Shown piece after piece: positions 1-11,865 of a stretch of DNA of 64,000 nt. This stretch comes from Carallia brachiata. Lineage: Eukaryota; Streptophyta; Magnoliopsida; Malpighiales; Rhizophoraceae. Below the pieces are notes generated by a model. The model searched no databases and had not been told where the DNA came from. It was given only the letters and a program-made list of their open reading frames with translations. The number at the start of each line of letters is the position of its first letter. Within the stretch, counting starts at the first letter, position 1. The stretch lies in assembly GCA_021464245.1 (NCBI GenBank), contig JADCRB010000053.1, forward strand, positions 1,249,872 through 1,313,871, read 5' to 3'. Made by a program: the position numbers and the translations under genes.

Positions 1-940
1 TTTTTGAAACTAAATAGCAAAATGTACCAAAAAAAACAAACTAAATCAACTATACTCTAAATATATGATGGTCAATAAAGCAGCCAAAAAAGCCTAGCCT
101 AGCTCGGGTTTGGCATGTTTAACTTTAACTCGTGCAACACAAAGATCTAAAAATGAAACTTGTGTGAATATGATTTAGCCACGAGAAGTTATTATATGTA
201 GAATAAAAATTAAAATAAAAACTATTATAACTAACCAATTAAAAAAAAAGTGTTCAATTGGAATGTATAATTATAAACATATGTCATATAATTTGAAAAT
301 GAAACTATGAAACTTACTCTAATAACATACTAAATGATGTTTTACATATGCAAGCCATTACATTAGTTTTAAAAGAACTAAACTTATCTTTGTTTAGACT
401 TGATTGGTTTAAGAAAATTTTCAAATTAGATATCATTATTGCTTGTTTATGTCATGAACATGTTATGAAAATAGGGCGCGGTAGCTGGCAGTAGACACGC
501 AAAATAAATTATTTTAAAAGAAATGAATAAATGAACGTACAAAATTACATAATTTTGCTTATAGCATACAATTGGACGTCTCCTAGTATAGATAAATTGT
601 AATATCTCATTTTAAAGGGTCACAAATATCCAAAAGCTCAATCCATCTAAATAAACACTTAAGATGTGTACGACACATAGATTAGATATTATAGCATATG
701 AAAGTATAAGATAACACAATATATATATGATAGGTTATATACTTATCTTCTACTATGTTTGGATAGCACTTAACAACATAGAATAACTATACAAAATGCT
801 TATCAAATAAATTTTTAAGGGCTATCTAAATATGCTTAAATTATATAAACTAAACATTAATATTCGGAGCAGAAGAGAGGCAGAGAGAGAGGGGCCGACG
901 ATGGTGATAGTAGTGATCGGACTAGTGACAAAAGTAAAGA
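1..940. other. AT-rich intergenic DNA, no gene seen
   Basis: No open frame here looks like a protein, and I see no RNA gene or transposon end that I can support. The stretch is AT-rich with short homopolymer runs. Confidence 0.6.
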
Positions 941-1440
941 TTTTTTTTTTAAACCACAGGAAAAGAAACTTTATTATAAGAAAATAAAAAGTACATACTA
1001 AGTACACAATCAGACACAAAGGATACCCCTATATACAAAGGCCCAAGAGCCCAAACAAACCCAAGCCCAAAGGGATACAACCAGCAAGGACATTGCCAGA
1101 CATGAGAAAAATTAGGCCAAAACCCAGAAGGAAGAGGCCCACAGGCCAAGGGCAACAAAGCCCATAACATTCCATAGAGCCCCCCCATTGGGAGGGGTTG
1201 GCACCGGCACAAAGCCGGTGAGGAGATTGACACCACCACAAACGGCGTCCAACACCAGAATGGCTATAACAGTCAACAACCTCCAACCAAACTCTCCCCA
1301 AAGTCGCAATGCACCAGTAGGGAGGAAGCCAATGAAAGCCAAGCCACAACACATCCAAGCCAAAGATCCATCCCCCAAGCCAAAGGATTGTTGGAACCAA
1401 CGAACCACCACACTCCACCGATTGTGAGACATAGTGAGAC
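941..1440 (-). mobile_element. Retroposed 3' end, probably 5'-truncated LINE
   Basis: Read on the minus strand, this GC-richer block ends in a polyadenylation signal AATAAA (970-975) followed about 20 bases later by a pure A run (941-950), the signature of a reverse-transcribed, polyadenylated RNA. The upstream 400 bases are open in several frames but give low-complexity Trp/Leu/Gly-rich peptides, not a recognisable domain. It resembles the 3' tail of plant L1 LINEs. No clear target-site duplication was found, so a processed pseudogene of an unknown transcript is the alternative. Confidence 0.5.
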
Positions 1441-2099
1441 ATAATGAAATGAAATTAATCTATCCAATATTATATTATACTATATACTACATTATACTAT
1501 ATTTATTTTTTACCATATATTAAACGCATTTTCACTCATTTTGCACAAACGACAAACTTCACAGGCACATCAATTTACAAAGAGCACAAACTGCTCTTGC
1601 CACAAACAGCTCTTTCACTACCCTCTTAATCCCTCTGGACTCCGTGCCAATCAACCGAATCCAATGAATGCAAAGATACCACAATAAAATATCACAATAA
1701 ACACAAAGATATCGGTGGCCCAATCGCCATATATTAAGGAGCAAGGTTACGTGAGTATGTTAGGTTGGATATATGGAAGATACATAATCAATTTGATAAT
1801 ATTCTAATGGTAATATATATATACGATCTAACAATTTATATCACTGTATACTTACAATTCTGTTGTCGTTTATCTTTTTCCTATATTAATTTGACAAATG
1901 CTTGGTAGGGGCCAACCTCCATGCTATCCATCAATCATGATTTTCATGCTGTGAATATATAAATGTAGGGCAATCACTATGTGCTAAAGTGCTTACTAGT
2001 TTTATTTTTTTTTTTTCAAATATAATTCATTGGTCATCATATATCAAATAAATAAATAAATAATATATATATATATATATCAGATTAATATATAAGAAA
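1441..2099. other. AT-rich intergenic DNA
   Basis: Nothing gene-like is visible. It contains AT-rich simple sequence, including an (AT)n tract near 2063-2080. Confidence 0.5.
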
Positions 2100-2265
2100 A
2101 AGATAAATAACAACAAAATTGTTGGTATGGAATGACCTATCCATACCTAAATTGTTAGACAATTTATTAGGTATGGACAGGTCATTCCATACCTACAATA
2201 CTGTTGTTAACAATTTAGGTATGGATAGGTCATTCCATACCTACAATGCTGTTGTTGTTTATCTT
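2100..2265. mobile_element. Foldback MITE with 57-bp inverted arms
   Basis: The left arm (2100-2156) is nearly the exact reverse complement of the right arm (2209-2265); both contain the motif GGTATGGAATGACC or its complement. The intervening bases (about 2170-2200) carry a further degenerate copy of the same motif, so the unit is a palindrome with an internal repeat. Shorter degenerate copies of the end sequence (ACAATGCTGTTGTGAT-like) follow to about 2418. There is no coding capacity. The family was not identified and no clear target-site duplication was found. Confidence 0.7.
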
Positions 2266-2909
2266 CTTTTTTTATTTCAAAAAAAAAAAAAATAGTCTAC
2301 AATAAAGTAATAAAAATCCACAACAAATTTATACAAATATGCAACAATCTTGTTTTATATATACAATGTTGTTGTGATTTTTTTTTTTTTTTGAGTGATA
2401 CAATGCTGTTGTGATAAAAAACACAGAAATTGCGAGATCCACCCGTGACGCGTCAGTGGCACCGTCGAGTTACTTTTTCCATATTTGGATACAAGCACAA
2501 GCAGCAGCGAACTAAATGGGATAGACTAGATCGACGCGGACCGCTAAATATTATGGTTGTTGTTCCCGAGGACTAACAAAATATATAAAATCTCTATATA
2601 AAAAAGGCTGGCAACAAGTGAATTGCTGTGAAGGGGAAAAAGGTAGTTTACACACGTAATTTCAACTTTTAAATTATGAAAATATATGTTAAATTTAATA
2701 AAATAAAAAAATATTATTAAATTAATTATATATTTTTTATATATCTTATTATGTAATACTCCTACTCTTGCACTCCTCAGCAACTCTTTTTTTTCTTTTA
2801 TCTTTTTTTATTTGTTTTTTATTTTTTATTTTTTTGTGGGTTGGTAAGCTGGAGGGTGAAAAATTGCCACCAAGTAGCTATTACAAGTGGACTCATCCAG
2901 CGGAGTCCT
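2266..2909. other. Upstream region of the decarboxylase gene
   Basis: AT-rich sequence between the foldback element and the gene. No other coding region is visible. It is the likely site of the gene's regulatory sequences, but no specific binding site can be supported. Confidence 0.4.
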
Positions 2910-2917
2910 TATAAATA
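2910..2917 (+). promoter_or_regulatory. TATA box of the decarboxylase gene
   Basis: TATAAATA lies 49 bases before the start codon at 2966. With a usual spacing of about 30 bases, transcription would start near 2940, giving a 5' leader of about 25 bases. Confidence 0.65.
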
Positions 2918-2965
2918 CAAAGCTTTGGAGGATACCAGCAAAGCCAACGATATAAGAAACAATAG

Positions 2966-4480
2966 ATGGCCAGGAATTCAATCCCAATCATGAATCCGCT
3001 GGACGCTGAGGAGTTCAGAAGGCAAGGCTACATGGTCATAGACTTGCTCACCGACTACTACAAAACAATAGAGAAACACCCAGTTAGAAGCCAAGTTGAA
3101 CCAGGCTATCTTCAAGAGCTATTGCCAAAGTCAGCCCCATATAGTCCTGAACCTGTTGAAACTATTCTTCAAGATTTCAAGGAACGTATTCTCCCTGGAA
3201 TTACACATTGGCAAAGTCCTAATTTCTTCGCATTCTTCTCTTTGGGCAGTAGCACTGCAGGTTTTCTAGGGGAAATGCTTATGACTGGCTTAAATGTCGT
3301 TGGGTTCCAGTGGGCGGCATCGCCGGCCGCAACTGAACTCGAAAATATTGTGATCGATTGGCTTGGAGAAATGCTTCAACTTCCCAAATCCTTCCTTTTC
3401 TCAGGAAATGGTGGGGGTGTTATACATGCCAATACAGGTGAAGCCATTTTGTACACCCTCGTGGCCGCGCGAGACCAGATGCTAGGCCAAATTGGCAGGG
3501 AGAAATTTGACAAGCTTGTTGTTTATGCCTCTGATCAAACACATATTGTCCTCCAAAAAGCAGCTCAAATCGCGGGAATCCACCGGGAAAATTTTCGAGT
3601 CATTACAACTTGCAAATCAACATCGTTCGCAATGTCACCGGATTCATTAAGATCGGCTATTTGCTCAGACATAGAAGCTGGATTTATTCCCTTGTTCCTT
3701 TGCGCTACCATCGGGACAACTTCCACAACAGCAGTGGATCCACTGAGGCCACTGTGTGATGTAGCAAACCATTATGGCTTATGGGTTCATGTCGATGCAG
3801 CCTATGCTGGAAGCGCCTGCATTTGCCCGGAGTTTCGAGATTTCATGGATGGTATAGAAGGTGCGGATTCATTTAGCCTCAATGCACATAAATGGCTGCT
3901 TACACCGGTGGATTGTTGCTGCCTTTGGTTAAAAGATCCAAGCGCTCTCAAGAAATCGCTTTCAACGTTGGAACCAGAGTATCTGAAGAACAAAGCTACT
4001 GACTCGAAACAAGTCGTGGATTACAAAGACTGGTATATGTCTTTGACCAGAAGATTCCGTGCCTTGAAGCTATGGCTTGTGTTAAGAAGCTACGGTGTGG
4101 AAAATCTCAGAAAATTCATAAGAAATCATGTCAGGATGGCCAGGATCTTTGAAGAACTTGTCACGATGGACAAAAGGTTTGAGATTGTGGTGCCTAGAAA
4201 TTTTGCATTGGTTTGTTTCAGGGCAGTGCCATCTGTGGCAACGGGAAAGGTGGCGGCTGAAGAGGACATGGAAAGTGATCACAAGTCTGCAAATGAGCTC
4301 AACAGAATATTGTTGGAGTCAATCAATGATTCAGGGAAGCTATACATGACTCATACCATGGTTGGAGGAGTCTATATTTTAAGGTTCGCTATTGGTGCCA
4401 CTCTCACTGATGATCGCCATGTGATTACGGCTTGGAAGGTGATTCAAGAGCATGCAGATATCATACTTGCCAGGCCTTGA
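2966..4480 (+). CDS. Aromatic L-amino acid decarboxylase (tyrosine/tryptophan decarboxylase-like)
   Basis: A 504-residue group II pyridoxal-phosphate (PLP) enzyme expected to remove CO2 from tyrosine, dopa, tryptophan or phenylalanine in the cytosol, feeding amine or alkaloid synthesis. It is full length and intronless, as is usual for plant TYDC and TDC genes. Visible: HVDAAYAG with PLP-ring Asp277, His193 in SDQTH, and NAHKW with Schiff-base Lys309. Tyr339 in PEYL is the catalytic-loop tyrosine; aldehyde synthases of this family often have Phe there, so decarboxylation is favoured. Oddities: the residue that tends to separate TYDC (Ser) from TDC (Gly) is Thr361; the Ser/Cys of the phosphate-binding loop is Gly158; the usual FSGTGGG is FSGNGGG (Asn148); and a usual Phe-Pro in the substrate pocket is Phe91-Ser92. 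The start is the first ATG after the TATA box. Exact substrate unknown. Confidence 0.93.
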   Translation: MARNSIPIMNPLDAEEFRRQGYMVIDLLTDYYKTIEKHPVRSQVEPGYLQELLPKSAPYSPEPVETILQDFKERILPGITHWQSPNFFAFFSLGSSTAGFLGEMLMTGLNVVGFQWAASPAATELENIVIDWLGEMLQLPKSFLFSGNGGGVIHANTGEAILYTLVAARDQMLGQIGREKFDKLVVYASDQTHIVLQKAAQIAGIHRENFRVITTCKSTSFAMSPDSLRSAICSDIEAGFIPLFLCATIGTTSTTAVDPLRPLCDVANHYGLWVHVDAAYAGSACICPEFRDFMDGIEGADSFSLNAHKWLLTPVDCCCLWLKDPSALKKSLSTLEPEYLKNKATDSKQVVDYKDWYMSLTRRFRALKLWLVLRSYGVENLRKFIRNHVRMARIFEELVTMDKRFEIVVPRNFALVCFRAVPSVATGKVAAEEDMESDHKSANELNRILLESINDSGKLYMTHTMVGGVYILRFAIGATLTDDRHVITAWKVIQEHADIILARP

Positions 4481-6342
4481 AGCCAGGAATTAAAAATAAT
4501 ATAAAATAAAATAAAATAAAAGGCCTCCTAGTGTGCTCTCTCACACTGTGGAAGAGTTAGATGTCGTCTAATTAAAATGTGTCCCTTAGATTTGCCAGTT
4601 TTGGCTAGTCTTTGAGGGGTGAGAAAAAGCTGCTGCTATTTCTTGTATCAATTTGAAAGTGGAGTTTGTCTTTATAACCATAAACATTGGGAACCATACT
4701 TCTTATAATCACTTTTAAGTTTGTCTTTATCCTTGCAAAAATTCCTGTATAATGGAGCAATTAAATCAATGAGAAGATAAGTTGTTCTCTCTACAACTTT
4801 GCCATGTTATTTTGATTTTCTTTTCTATATCACAAACGGTTTCTTTTTCCTCATACCCTCTTGCTTGTGTCTGTAAAAAATGGAAGCTGGCACTCCTTGC
4901 AATTGTAGTTCAAAGACCTCGTGCTCTTAACACACAGTATCAGAGCATTTAATGATATTTAGAAACCTCTCAAAATCCGATTTTACGTCCACAAATCATT
5001 TTTTCCATCATCTTACTGTTCTTTCATTTTCTACAGCAGTTCATCATCTTTAGTACTCGTTTGCAGCTTCATCTCCACGGCAACTCTCAATTTTTGAATT
5101 CTGCAACTTTGCAACACTTTACACTGCACTTTTGTGTACATTAGGTTGTTTTTTTTTTTTTTTTTGGGTTAAAAGATTATGTTATCGGCTAATAGCAAAA
5201 CGAGCAGCCTAATCTACCAGCTTGAGCACCAGAGTTTGAATGTGCACAGGCCCAGCCCAAATAAGTTTCTCTCCTAGTAATTAATTAGGAAAAAAGTATA
5301 TGTTCGAGAAAAAGTTTTTGGAAAAATTTTTGTAATGCAATGAGTTGAGAATTTTTTGTAATTAGATGAATTTTTTGTGCAACAAAAAAAATATAAGTTT
5401 TTTATCATTGCACTCGTAATCAATGCGATTATATAATAAATTTATATAATTGTATTACAGAAATTTTCTCTGACAATTAATGGAACCCAATTAATTTTTT
5501 CTACCCTACAAAATTAATTATTCTACCGGTCATGCGCTTCCTAGCTCCTTCCTTTTAAGTTCTTTCTAGTTTTTATTTGTTTTTTTTTTCTCGTTCAAAC
5601 AACTGTGAGACTTAGTCCTTAAGAATAAATGTCGAGTTAGTTATTAGTAGGTATTAAACTAGTATTTTGGATCTTCAAGAATAAATCTTAATGATGGACG
5701 GTAAAGTGGATGTTTAGAAGTCTCCTTTAATGAACAATTCACTTTTTTTTGTTTTTTGTTTTTTGAACGAGTGAAGTTCCCAAAAATTTGGTCTAACATG
5801 TCCATCTGAAAAGAGATTTCTAATGGTTAGAACTTAAACTTTTATTTGTATTTTAATCCTACGAGGAGAAAATGTGAGATTTATGAGAGAGCCATGAGCT
5901 ACACGTAGAGCAGAGCTACTTTTGTTATGTTGCAAAGCTACCATCGTTGTGTAACTTATCACTTAATGATCAGATAAAAAAAAAATTGATCTAATAGATT
6001 GGTGCTTTCTCTTACAGTAATTACTGTAATTAACATCTTACATTTTCAATATAATTACTGTAAAAGAAAATGCATGTTGATCTATTAGACAAAGCTAAGT
6101 TGTTAATTGCCAAGCGTCCTCCATTGCTTGTGCAAATGGGGAATCTTTCCTTTTTTTTTTTTTTTTTTTTTTGGAACTTTCTATCAATTTTTGGTCCGAT
6201 AAATCAACTTGTTCGGCGGTGATATATGTATGACTTTGCTTACTGACTATACAAAGAGGTCTTCAAGTTTTTAAAATGGACCATGCTGATACGGCTCTTA
6301 AAAAGGACATATGTGTTTGCATGAAAGTCCAAAAAAAATTTG
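4481..6342. other. Decarboxylase 3' region, then AT-rich intergenic DNA
   Basis: The first 300 bases are the probable 3' untranslated region, with overlapping AATAAA/AAATAAA motifs at about 4500-4520. The first 60 bases are also retained in the pseudogene copy at 16631-16880, which shows they belonged to the duplicated unit. From about 4800 onward I see no gene, only homopolymer runs (poly-T near 5150 and 6150). Confidence 0.5.
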
Positions 6343-6360
6343 TGAACAAGAAATTTAACG

Positions 6361-6903
6361 GGGTAAGTGACAAAAAAGTCCTAAATTTTTTAGAATTTTT
6401 ATTATTGAGTTCTAATCTATTTTGAGTTTTCAAATCAGTTTTAGACATTTAATTTTATATCATATGAGTCATTTTTTAGACAGGAATTGATTAAAAGTTG
6501 TATATACATAGTTTGACTTAACTGAAACTGTATAAAAAATATAAATATGTCTTAAAAATAGACAAATACATTTACATTCATATTTTATTGAAATGTTATT
6601 CTTTCTCCCACATATAAAAGAGAAAACCAAATATTTTTACAACGAGAATTTATAATTTTGATTTTTACATGTGAGAGAAAAAAAAATAGTGAAGGGCACA
6701 TATTTTTGTATTTTTAAGATATATTTGAGTGTTTTTTATACTATTTTAGTTAAATCAAACTATATATTTATCAGTTTGATGAATTCCTGTCCAGAAAAGG
6801 ACATATAGAATGGAAATTAATGGTGTAGGACTGATTTGAAAACTCAAAAAATTTATAACTTGTAAAATTTTTCAAAAGTTCAGAACATATTATGACCTTA
6901 TCC
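6361..6903. mobile_element. Mutator-like foldback element, copy 1
   Basis: The left end (GGGTAAGTGAC...) and the reverse complement of the right end (GGATAAGGTCA...) align with gaps for roughly 250-300 bases each, sharing for example TTGAGTTTTCAAATCAG, making a long terminal inverted repeat with almost no unique centre. There is no transposase. The flanks share AGAAATTT, but not flush with both ends, so the target duplication is not certain. Long inverted ends starting GGG suggest a non-autonomous Mutator-like element. Confidence 0.65.
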
Positions 6904-7638
6904 AGAAATTTGATATTCTTATGATGATTTTGGCTTCTTTTGACTGTTTCACAGAAAGCAAATATACGATTTAATTACCGATTATAAAATTTGATAATAA
7001 CACAAGGTGTGACTTGTGTATATATTATAGCTAGTTTTTTTTTGTTTGTGCTACGTACAGGTCTATGTAAATATATATTAAATGATCATAACTTTTGTTG
7101 TTCTAGATCATGAGCAAAAAAAATCATAATAATAATGAAGAAAATAAAGACTATAGTACTTGCAAGGCAGCAAGCACTGCCCCACCATTGTTAGATACGA
7201 GCCTCTCTAAGGTTTGTTGTTGCCAAGAGAATAAAGACATGACGAAGAGAAAAAAAAAATCCAGGTGTACAATGCATACATTTAAATATAGATTATAAAC
7301 CATTTTATGAATCAAAATTAAAAATCAACTTCACATTAGTAGTCATTATCCTATATAATCCCGGTACAGTAAAAAATAGAACACTAAAATTTACAATAAA
7401 TTTATATATAAATAATATTAAGAATGAAATCTTAATTATTCTTTTATTTTTGCTTTCTCGGGTTTACTTTTTTCTTCTTTCCATATTAAAAGTAAAATGA
7501 ACAAACTTTAAAACATAAAGGATATATCATCTAGGTCTTCAAATGCAACGATCGATTTCTTAACTTTCTTTGTTCAAAATAATTCATTCAGTTACTATGT
7601 TTTAAGAACGAAAAGAACTTGAACTTGAGCTTCTCAGC

Positions 7639-7839
7639 GCACCCGATAAGACTTTTTGCGGAAAAGTCATTGGTAGCCTCAATGAATTGGGAGAACTTGA
7701 GCATCCTTAGTTGCCTTAGGAAAGTAGCTATATTTATGCTCAATGGCTCTTTCTCTTTGTCAATCTACAATGTTGTAGCTACATGGGCCGCTTGCAAGCT
7801 ACTAAGCATATTGACGTCCTCTGTTTCTCTTTGTCTCCT
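7639..7839 (-). pseudogene. BRI1-like receptor kinase (BRL2/VH1-type) fragment
   Basis: On the minus strand this translates to the juxtamembrane and start of the kinase domain of BRL2-type leucine-rich-repeat receptor kinases: MLSSLQAAHVATTL, a TAG stop, [15 protein letters not shown], then [20 protein letters not shown]. Family members normally continue into a Gly-rich loop (GGFGEVF); here the match stops at LIGC and unrelated sequence follows. A tryptophan usual at the break has become Leu and the following Lys codon is TAG. So it is a broken fragment of about 67 codons, possibly captured by a transposon, without kinase function. The assignment rests on remembered family sequence. Confidence 0.8.
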
Positions 7840-8911
7840 CTACTGTCATATGCAGCTGAATTTGATGCTGGTTGATAACTACTACTATGACAATACAAAT
7901 GAAACTTACTAGCTTGAATGCCAGTTTTATAATGAAAGCACTTAGAGCAAAGAAAGTCTTTTTGCCTTGAGAGAGATTATACAATACTTGAATATAACTT
8001 TCTTCACATGTAAAACATCTTCAAGTGATGTTTAAGTAGCTGCAAGATAGGTTAGAAACTTGTTAGAGCCGTTGCCATGGGTTGCACATGCATACTTTGT
8101 TGTTTTCTTCTTGACACCTTTGCATTGTTTTCCTTGTCTGACACCTTTTGGTAGAACGGCTATAACTTGGCACAGACAGTTTGCAAAATTGTGATTCCTT
8201 TTTTGTTATTTAATAGACTGTTAGAGATCTCTACCCACTAAATTTGACTAGTTTTGAATGAGTTTAGCATAATTAAATAAATATTGGAATATAGACGTTA
8301 AAGTTCCATCAGATAGTCTGCACACTTTTAGTAGAACGTTAATATCTTGTAGATGGCCTTAAATTTTGACGTGATTCTTTTTGCATTGATTAATAGACAG
8401 AATAGGGAATCTACACAAAAAAGTTGGCATTCAAATTCGTCGTGTGCTCTTCTAGGCAGCCGTTGCAATTCACTCCATGTGCACTGAAGGTTTCTAACAG
8501 CTTGCACCTTTTTGGTATAAAATTCATAAGTTTTTCTCTAAGACTCCAAAAATTGCACGACCAAGCTCATTTGAAACTAGACTTATAGTCCTGAAAAACT
8601 ATATATATGTTAGGCCCAAAATATATCTCAAGTGAGTAAGTTTGGTACCTGGAATCTGCCCAAACAGATTTGCTCTTATGCTGTCTTTCTAAGATAGTAG
8701 CTTAATAAGGTCCAATGTGATCTTTCTCTTCCATGCACGTGTATGATGACATCTGTATACCTCTTTGGACTTCTTGAACCTGAATTGTATACTTAAAGAA
8801 TATACAAATGAAATTCACTTGTACTTATGTTAGATTGGTTCATAACTCATTATCAAAACACTCATTATCAAAATATGAATTCACACTTAGTAACAATTTC
8901 TTAATGTATGC
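7840..8911. repeat. LTR-like region with degenerate tandem units
   Basis: From about 8085 the sequence repeats itself loosely with a period near 170-190 bases; each unit carries a phrase like TTTTGGTAGAACGG or TTTTAGTAGAACGTT and a run like TTAATAGACAGAATAGG. The same style of repetition occurs in the solo LTR at 18171-20247, so this may be an LTR remnant. No ends or target duplication were found and there is no coding region. Confidence 0.4.
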
Positions 8912-10089
8912 ATGGGGTATGAATTTTCCAACTATGATCCTTCTGTGGACATGACCACTTACAGAGATAAGCTGGAAGGGACATTGTTGATTGGATTGCC
9001 TTTAGAGCTTCCAAAATCTCCCCTTCCTACGGACCAACAAGAGGCTTGCAATATCAGCGTGCTATATAAAGAAGGAGTTCCTACTTTTGCTGCTCTAAAG
9101 CGAAACTGGTTGCTCTTAGGGAATCTTGGAGTGATACGATCAATATCAAACTATGGCGATGCTCTATTAGTTATACCCACCTCTAAAATCAGCTGAATGT
9201 TCTTTGGAAGCCAGAAGGTGATCTCTAGATAATGGATCTTGAAAATGAGTATTTCAATATTAAGATTACTTGTGAAGATGACTACTTTACTGCTCTTTGC
9301 GGGGAGCCTTGGGTGATCCTTGGCCATTATCTTGTGGTCACTGAATGGGAGCCACAGTTCAATCCAAGTACTGCAAAGATAGATGTTGCTATAGTCTAGG
9401 CCTGTTTTCTAGAAATACCGATGGAATATTATAGTTATGAGGTCCTTGCAGCTATTGGAAACGAGATCAGAAGGCCAGTTAGGTTCGATCCATCAACACA
9501 TGTAGCATCAAGAGGCAAGTTCGCATGTTTGTGTGTCCAGATTAATCTCAATAGCCTGTTTCTTAGCAAGCTTTTCATCGATGGTGTGGCAGTGAATATT
9601 TAAAGTGAAGGCTTGCCACATATTTGCTTTAACTATGAAAAAGCAACTCACCTAAAAAAGGCATGTCCCCAACTTATGAACTAGACCACAGTGCCAGAGG
9701 TTGCAGCTCCATATGGCCGGAATGTTCCAGTTGATGGCAATGGTTCCAATCCCTTCGGCCCCTGGATGGATGCGCAAAAAAGGGGTTCGTAAACCTAGCC
9801 CGAAAAATCAGCCAACAAAAGCAACCTGGAAGAAAAAAAAAAAATCAAACCAATCCCTTTTTGGTAGAGCATTCAAGATTTGATTTACTCACAGAAGATA
9901 ATCCATTGAGCGTTGAAAGATATGCGGATATTACGGGTGAAGGGATAGGCAGAAATTCTGAAGATATCGTTAATTATGTGGCCAATCAAGTTGCAGATAA
10001 TTCTCATTCGCAACAAATTATGAACCCCGAAAAGCCAGCGCATAAAAGCAGCTGTAGATCATGAGTATAACTATTTTAACTCACAAAAT

Positions 10090-10236
10090 AATAAGTAGGG
10101 TCCATTTTTTAATTGAGTATAATTTACTCATAATCTTACATCACATAATAAGTAGGATCCACTTGAATAAAAAATTAAAAATAGTATTTGAATGATATTA
10201 GATCATTTTACTCATAAAAAAAGGAAGTAAAATTAC
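10090..10236. mobile_element. MITE-like element, copy 1
   Basis: Shares the core TCATAATCTTACATCACA and the right end GGAAGTAAAATTA with 17999-18150. Both have AAGTAAAA at the right and a complementary or diverged left end, so they look like two members of one short non-coding family. Ends are approximate. Confidence 0.5.
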
Positions 10237-10270
10237 CAAGCATTACATCAAAATCCCAAGTTGTCATCAG

Positions 10271-10325
10271 CTCCTATTTTCAAGGAAAATATAAATGGCT
10301 CCTATTTTCAAGGAAAATATAAATG
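10271..10325. repeat. 28-bp tandem repeat, two units
   Basis: The unit CTCCTATTTTCAAGG...AAATGG occurs twice head to tail at 10271-10298 and 10299-10325 with no visible mismatch. Confidence 0.9.
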
Positions 10326-10809
10326 TTAACTGCCACAAACTGCTTCACAAAAAAAAAAAAAGGAGGATTGTGATCTAGACAAATTAACTATGTCACTAGC
10401 TCATAGGACCTAGAAGAGCAAGCAAAACACCATCTCACCCATAAAAATAACCATACTAGAGGCCCAAGCACCGTCTAAACACTTAAGCAACCCATCATCG
10501 GAGTGTCTAAATTGGCCTCCTTTTTTGCAAATGCGTTCCAGGGGCCAACCGTAGGACAGACATCCTCACAACTGAAGCCTTCAGATGCTCACGGGTGTGC
10601 TCTGTCCATTTGTGGTGGCAAAGGCTTCAAGAAAAGAGGTATCAAAAATCGTACTTTGTCTAAATGTGCTTTTGTTGTTCTTCTTGAAAAGCATAATAGA
10701 ACACAAGATTGTCACGATGTGGAGAGCCAAGCCTCGCCAACACAGAGTCTAGAGCCTTCGGCTCTCAATGAAGCTTCGATCTCTCTTGTGCCCAATTCTC
10801 AATAAATAT

Positions 10810-11865
10810 CTTAGCATGGAAAATTGGCGGCACGGGGAAAAGTAAACTGTCCTGTACATTGATGGATTTACTTTCTCATTATAAGCCCTGTATTCTTTCT
10901 ATCATGGAACCGCGTATAAAAAAGAAACGAGCAAGTGATGTGATTACTCAATTTGGTTTTGATGGTATCCACTGTGTGGACCCTCCTATGGGATAAATCA
11001 AAAAATTACATTGGAGGTTTTATACTCTTCACCACAAACTGTCTATGTGGTCGTTTTTTAGGAACAGAAGCCATCATGGGTTCTATAATGTATTTATGCG
11101 CATCCCAACAATAATGTACGAGATTAAATGTGGCGTTGTTTGCAAAACATGGCTGATTTATTCCCTTTGCTGGGGGCTTTAATTGGTGATTTCAATGAGA
11201 TGCTGTCATTATCAAAAAAATTAGGGGGCTCCCTCAAAACTGCTCACAGATGTTGGCTGTTTACAGAATATGTTAAGAATTGCAGACTTATTGATCTCGG
11301 CTATATGGGGCCCAAGTACACATAGTGGAATAGCATCAATGGCAACTGAATTATTCGGGAGCACATTGACCGCTGTTTTGTCTCTCAGTCTTGGCACCAA
11401 AAATTCTCTCAGGCTAAACTCTATCATCTGCCTTGTATTAATTATGACCGCTGCCCTATTTTCTTGAATTTTTTGATAATATGTAGGCTGCAAAAACAAA
11501 AGGCCGTTTATATTCGAATCCATGTGGACATCCCACCTGGAGTTTGAGCCTATTCTCCAACATCTTTGGTCGTCAGGTTTTGACCCATTAACAGATAGTC
11601 TCCTCTCTCTACAACAAGTATTATGGGACTAGAACTTTAGAGTCTTTGGGAATCTGTTTTGCCAAAAGAGGAGAATCATGAGGCAGCTACATTTTGCACA
11701 ACATCAGCTTGAGCTTTGGGACTCAATTTCCCTACGGAATCGGGAAGTGTCCTCAATTCACCAATACAATGACATTCTAGATCGTGAAGAACTACACTAG
11801 TGCCAAAAATCTTGCTGAGAAAAGCTCACTCTTGGGGATAGAAATACTTTTTGAGTGAAAGGGAT
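10810..11865 (+). pseudogene. LINE ORF2 endonuclease region, decayed
   Basis: Translation in broken frames gives features of the apurinic/apyrimidinic endonuclease of plant L1 LINEs: SIMEPRIKKKRASDVITQFG then FDGIHCVDPP near 10900-10985, and MWRCLQNMADLFPL with ALIGDFNEML near 11128-11205 (the GDFNE motif). Near 11650-11850 comes the linker before reverse transcriptase, ending in GDRNT. Many stops and frameshifts rule out activity. It continues the ORF1 remnant upstream. Confidence 0.75.

Larger units (their letters stand above)
6343..8545. repeat. 2.2-kb repeat, copy 1
   Basis: Nearly identical in sequence and direction to 13439-15642. The differences are mostly one- to few-base indels concentrated in the first kilobase; from about 7310 the two are almost the same base for base. 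It holds a foldback element, a receptor-kinase fragment and LTR-like tandem units. Confidence 0.92.
8912..10805 (+). pseudogene. LINE (L1-type) ORF1 remnant
   Basis: Broken reading frames encode a plant LINE ORF1/DUF4283-type nucleic-acid-binding protein. From 9230 the translation reads DLENEYFNIKITCEDDYF, ALCGEPWVILGHYLVVTEW, an in-frame stop, then IPMEYYSYEVLAAIGNEIRR and RGKFACLCVQINL, followed by a degenerate end where a zinc knuckle is expected (near 9620-9680). There are stops and frameshifts throughout. A MITE-like insertion and a tandem repeat split it at about 10090-10345, and low-complexity ORF1 C-terminal sequence continues at 10503-10805. A second copy of the first part lies at 20909-21484. 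Confidence 0.75.

Noticed and set aside
949..1442. Several Trp/Gly-rich open frames on the minus strand
   Set aside because: They overlap one another in different frames of a G/T-rich retroposed 3' end and match no family.
7619..7912. 97-codon open frame on the plus strand (and its copy at 14717-15010)
   Set aside because: Starts with TTG and is the antisense of the receptor-kinase fragment; the minus strand has the recognisable protein.
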